Origin: Spirochaetia bacterium
GTDB lineage: Bacteria; Spirochaetota; Spirochaetia; Treponematales; Treponemataceae
NCBI GenBank assembly: GCA_900767955.1
Contig: CAAGBC010000022.1
Span: forward strand, 124,001 to 188,000
Direction of reading: 5' to 3'
DNA: 64,000 nucleotides
The first letter of the stretch is position 1, and each line of letters begins with the position of its first letter. The notes beneath the pieces are model-generated. The model worked only from the letters and a program-made list of their open reading frames with translations. It did not search any database and had not been told where the DNA came from. Shown here piece after piece: positions 62,742 to 64,000 of this stretch. The translations under genes were made by a program, and so were the position numbers.

Positions 62742-62800
62742 AAAAGTTAAACCCCCAATATCATTTTGAACTTGTTTCAGAATCTCTAACTAAACCTATC
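62742..62800. repeat. Degraded palindromic repeat, copy E
   Basis: ACTATCTAAAAAG at the left end and ATTTTGAA...TTCAGAAT inside resemble copies A-D but with several changes. A relic in the gap before the ppdK terminator. Confidence 0.35.
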
Positions 62801-62825
62801 AAAAAAATCACTACCATATAAAAAA

Positions 62826-62854
62826 AAATGCCCAACCATTTCTGATTGGGCATT
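62826..62854 (-). terminator. Intrinsic terminator of ppdK
   Basis: AATGCCCAA (62827-62835) / TTGGGCATT (62846-62854), loop 10. On the minus strand it is followed by eight T. Confidence 0.8.
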
Positions 62855-62897
62855 TCCTTTGCTAATGAGTTTAGCTTACGCAAAACTCGCAAACTAT

Positions 62898-64000
62898 TTA
62901 TTTAGAAGCTTTAATTACAGCCTGAGCACCAGCTAATCTAGCAAGTGGTACGCGGAATGGTGAACATGAAACATAGTTCAAACCAATCTTGTAACACAAT
63001 GCGATAGAAGCAGGATCTCCACCGTGTTCACCACAGATACCAAGGTGTAAATCAGCTTTTACTGAACGACCTTTAGCTTCTGCAATTTCCATCAATGCAC
63101 CTGGACCATCTGGATCAAGTGTAGCAAATGGATCGTCTTCGATGATTCTTCCATCAAGGTATGCTTCAATGAACTTACCATAGTCGTCACGGCTGAAACC
63201 GAATGTTGTCTGTGAAAGGTCATTTGTACCGAATGAGAAGAAGTCAGCAAAGTTAGCAACTTTATCAGCAATAAGAGCTGTGCGTGGGAATTCAACCATT
63301 GATCCGATTTCGAATGTAAGTTTTGTTCCGCATTCTTCGTTAACTTTAGCAATAACAGCTTCTGCCTGTCCACGGATTACTTCAACTTCACGGTAAGATA
63401 CTACGTTAGGAATCATAATCTGAACTTTGTGTGCTACACCTTCTTTATCCAACTGAGCTGTTGCACGAGCAATAGCTTCAACCTGCATTTCGTAGATTTC
63501 TGGATAAGTAATAGCAAGACGACAACCACGGTGTCCAAGCATTGGGTTATGTTCATCAAGAGCAGAAACTTTCTGTCCAAGAACAGCAGGTTTCATACCA
63601 AGTTTTTTTGCAAGAGCTTTAAGAGCTTTGTCATCTTCAGCCTGGATAAATTCGTTTAGAGGTGGGTCTAAAAGACGAATAGTTACAGGATAACCATTCA
63701 TAGCTTTGATGATTTCGTAGAAGTCTTTCTGCTGTAAAGGAAGAATCTGTGCAAGATTTTCTTTACGAGCTTCTGTTGATTCAGAAACAATCATTTTCTG
63801 GAATGCAGTAAGTTTTGGTTCATCAAAGAACATGTGTTCTGTACGGCAAAGACCAATACCTTTTGCACCAAAGCGGAAAGCGTCTTCTGCATTTTTAGGT
63901 GTATCACCGTTAGCATAAACGTCAAATCCTTTAACAGTTTTTCCAGAAGCAGTTGTACGAACAGAGTTATTTCTAACTTCGTCAGCCCAACCAAGGAATT
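62898..64000 (-). CDS. ppdK: Pyruvate, phosphate dikinase, C-terminal part (partial)
   Basis: The frame is open to the right edge, so the full gene starts outside; the visible part is about 367 residues of the PEP/pyruvate-binding barrel. It starts inside a swivelling/phosphohistidine region (TVKGFDVYANGDTPKNAEDA) and shows GAKGIGLCRTEHMFF, PVTIRLLDPPLNEF, NPMLGHRGCRLAIT, SFGTNDLSQTTFGFSRDD and LGICGEHGGDP, with the catalytic Cys. PPDK interconverts PEP and pyruvate with ATP/AMP and pyrophosphate, often replacing pyruvate kinase in fermentative spirochaetes. The internal ATG at 63833 is not the real start. Confidence 0.95.
   Translation of the reverse strand, partial: FLGWADEVRNNSVRTTASGKTVKGFDVYANGDTPKNAEDAFRFGAKGIGLCRTEHMFFDEPKLTAFQKMIVSESTEARKENLAQILPLQQKDFYEIIKAMNGYPVTIRLLDPPLNEFIQAEDDKALKALAKKLGMKPAVLGQKVSALDEHNPMLGHRGCRLAITYPEIYEMQVEAIARATAQLDKEGVAHKVQIMIPNVVSYREVEVIRGQAEAVIAKVNEECGTKLTFEIGSMVEFPRTALIADKVANFADFFSFGTNDLSQTTFGFSRDDYGKFIEAYLDGRIIEDDPFATLDPDGPGALMEIAEAKGRSVKADLHLGICGEHGGDPASIALCYKIGLNYVSCSPFRVPLARLAGAQAVIKASK

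Overview
The window is AT-rich (roughly one third G+C by eye) and looks like a chromosomal segment of a host-associated spirochaete of the Treponema type. The reasons are an outer-membrane/periplasm envelope with many signal peptides and beta-barrel-like proteins, lipoproteins with loose lipoboxes, a DUF4015 protein, a pyruvate phosphate dikinase, and housekeeping genes of spirochaete flavour. This assignment comes from protein character, not from a database search. The code is standard: TGG is Trp and TGA ends genes.

Layout. 1-13.2 kb is almost all minus strand: a partial solute-binding-like protein, mnmE, a secreted DUF4015 protein, a membrane-anchored degenerate HD-GYP protein, a coiled-coil/beta-barrel protein, and a 6-kb gene for a giant Ig-like repeat protein that ends in a barrel-like domain. 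13.3-15.3 kb holds a sirtuin, a 546-base gene-poor stretch with a gene remnant and four consecutive stem-loops, and an outer-membrane protein gene. 15.5-17.9 kb is a divergent PdxR/MocR regulator and pyridoxal kinase pair with a palindromic operator between them. 18.0-20.9 kb is a PadR - HAAS membrane protein - DUF4097 - DUF4097 operon whose last gene has a TGA exactly at the lipobox cysteine. 20.9-21.24 kb is a repeat-rich, unusually GC-rich structured element. 21.3-29.3 kb has a Ste24-like protease, HAD phosphatase, methyltransferase, parAB, a YchJ-like protein, rlmB and a CrtI-like oxidoreductase. 29.3-33.2 kb is polysaccharide export and initiation (Wza-like, Wzz-like, WecA-like), with a 9-G tract next to the WecA promoter. 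33.5-40.5 kb has aspS, ptsI, der, a MerR regulator and an Rsm22-like methyltransferase. 40.6-50.5 kb has an acyl-CoA synthetase, a GGDEF protein, a TetR regulator, a CmpB-like membrane protein, tex and a lipoprotein. 50.6-59.2 kb has trkAH, htpG, a GNAT enzyme, a sodium/solute symporter and a secreted esterase. 59.3-62.7 kb is a zinc ABC transporter and a SpoU methyltransferase. The window ends inside ppdK.

Regulation. A striking feature is the number of genes whose best promoter puts the -10 box only 6-10 bases before the start codon, with no Shine-Dalgarno sequence, which implies leaderless mRNAs. Genes inside operons have clear GGAG-type ribosome sites instead. A family of small palindromic repeats sits at gene 3' ends. 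No tRNA, rRNA, CRISPR array, prophage or intact insertion sequence was seen.

The best candidates for new biology are the TGA-at-lipobox lipoprotein, the leaderless promoter class, the poly-G tract at a polysaccharide gene, the stem-loop leader at 14.4-14.6 kb, and the envelope cluster at 2.1-13.2 kb.
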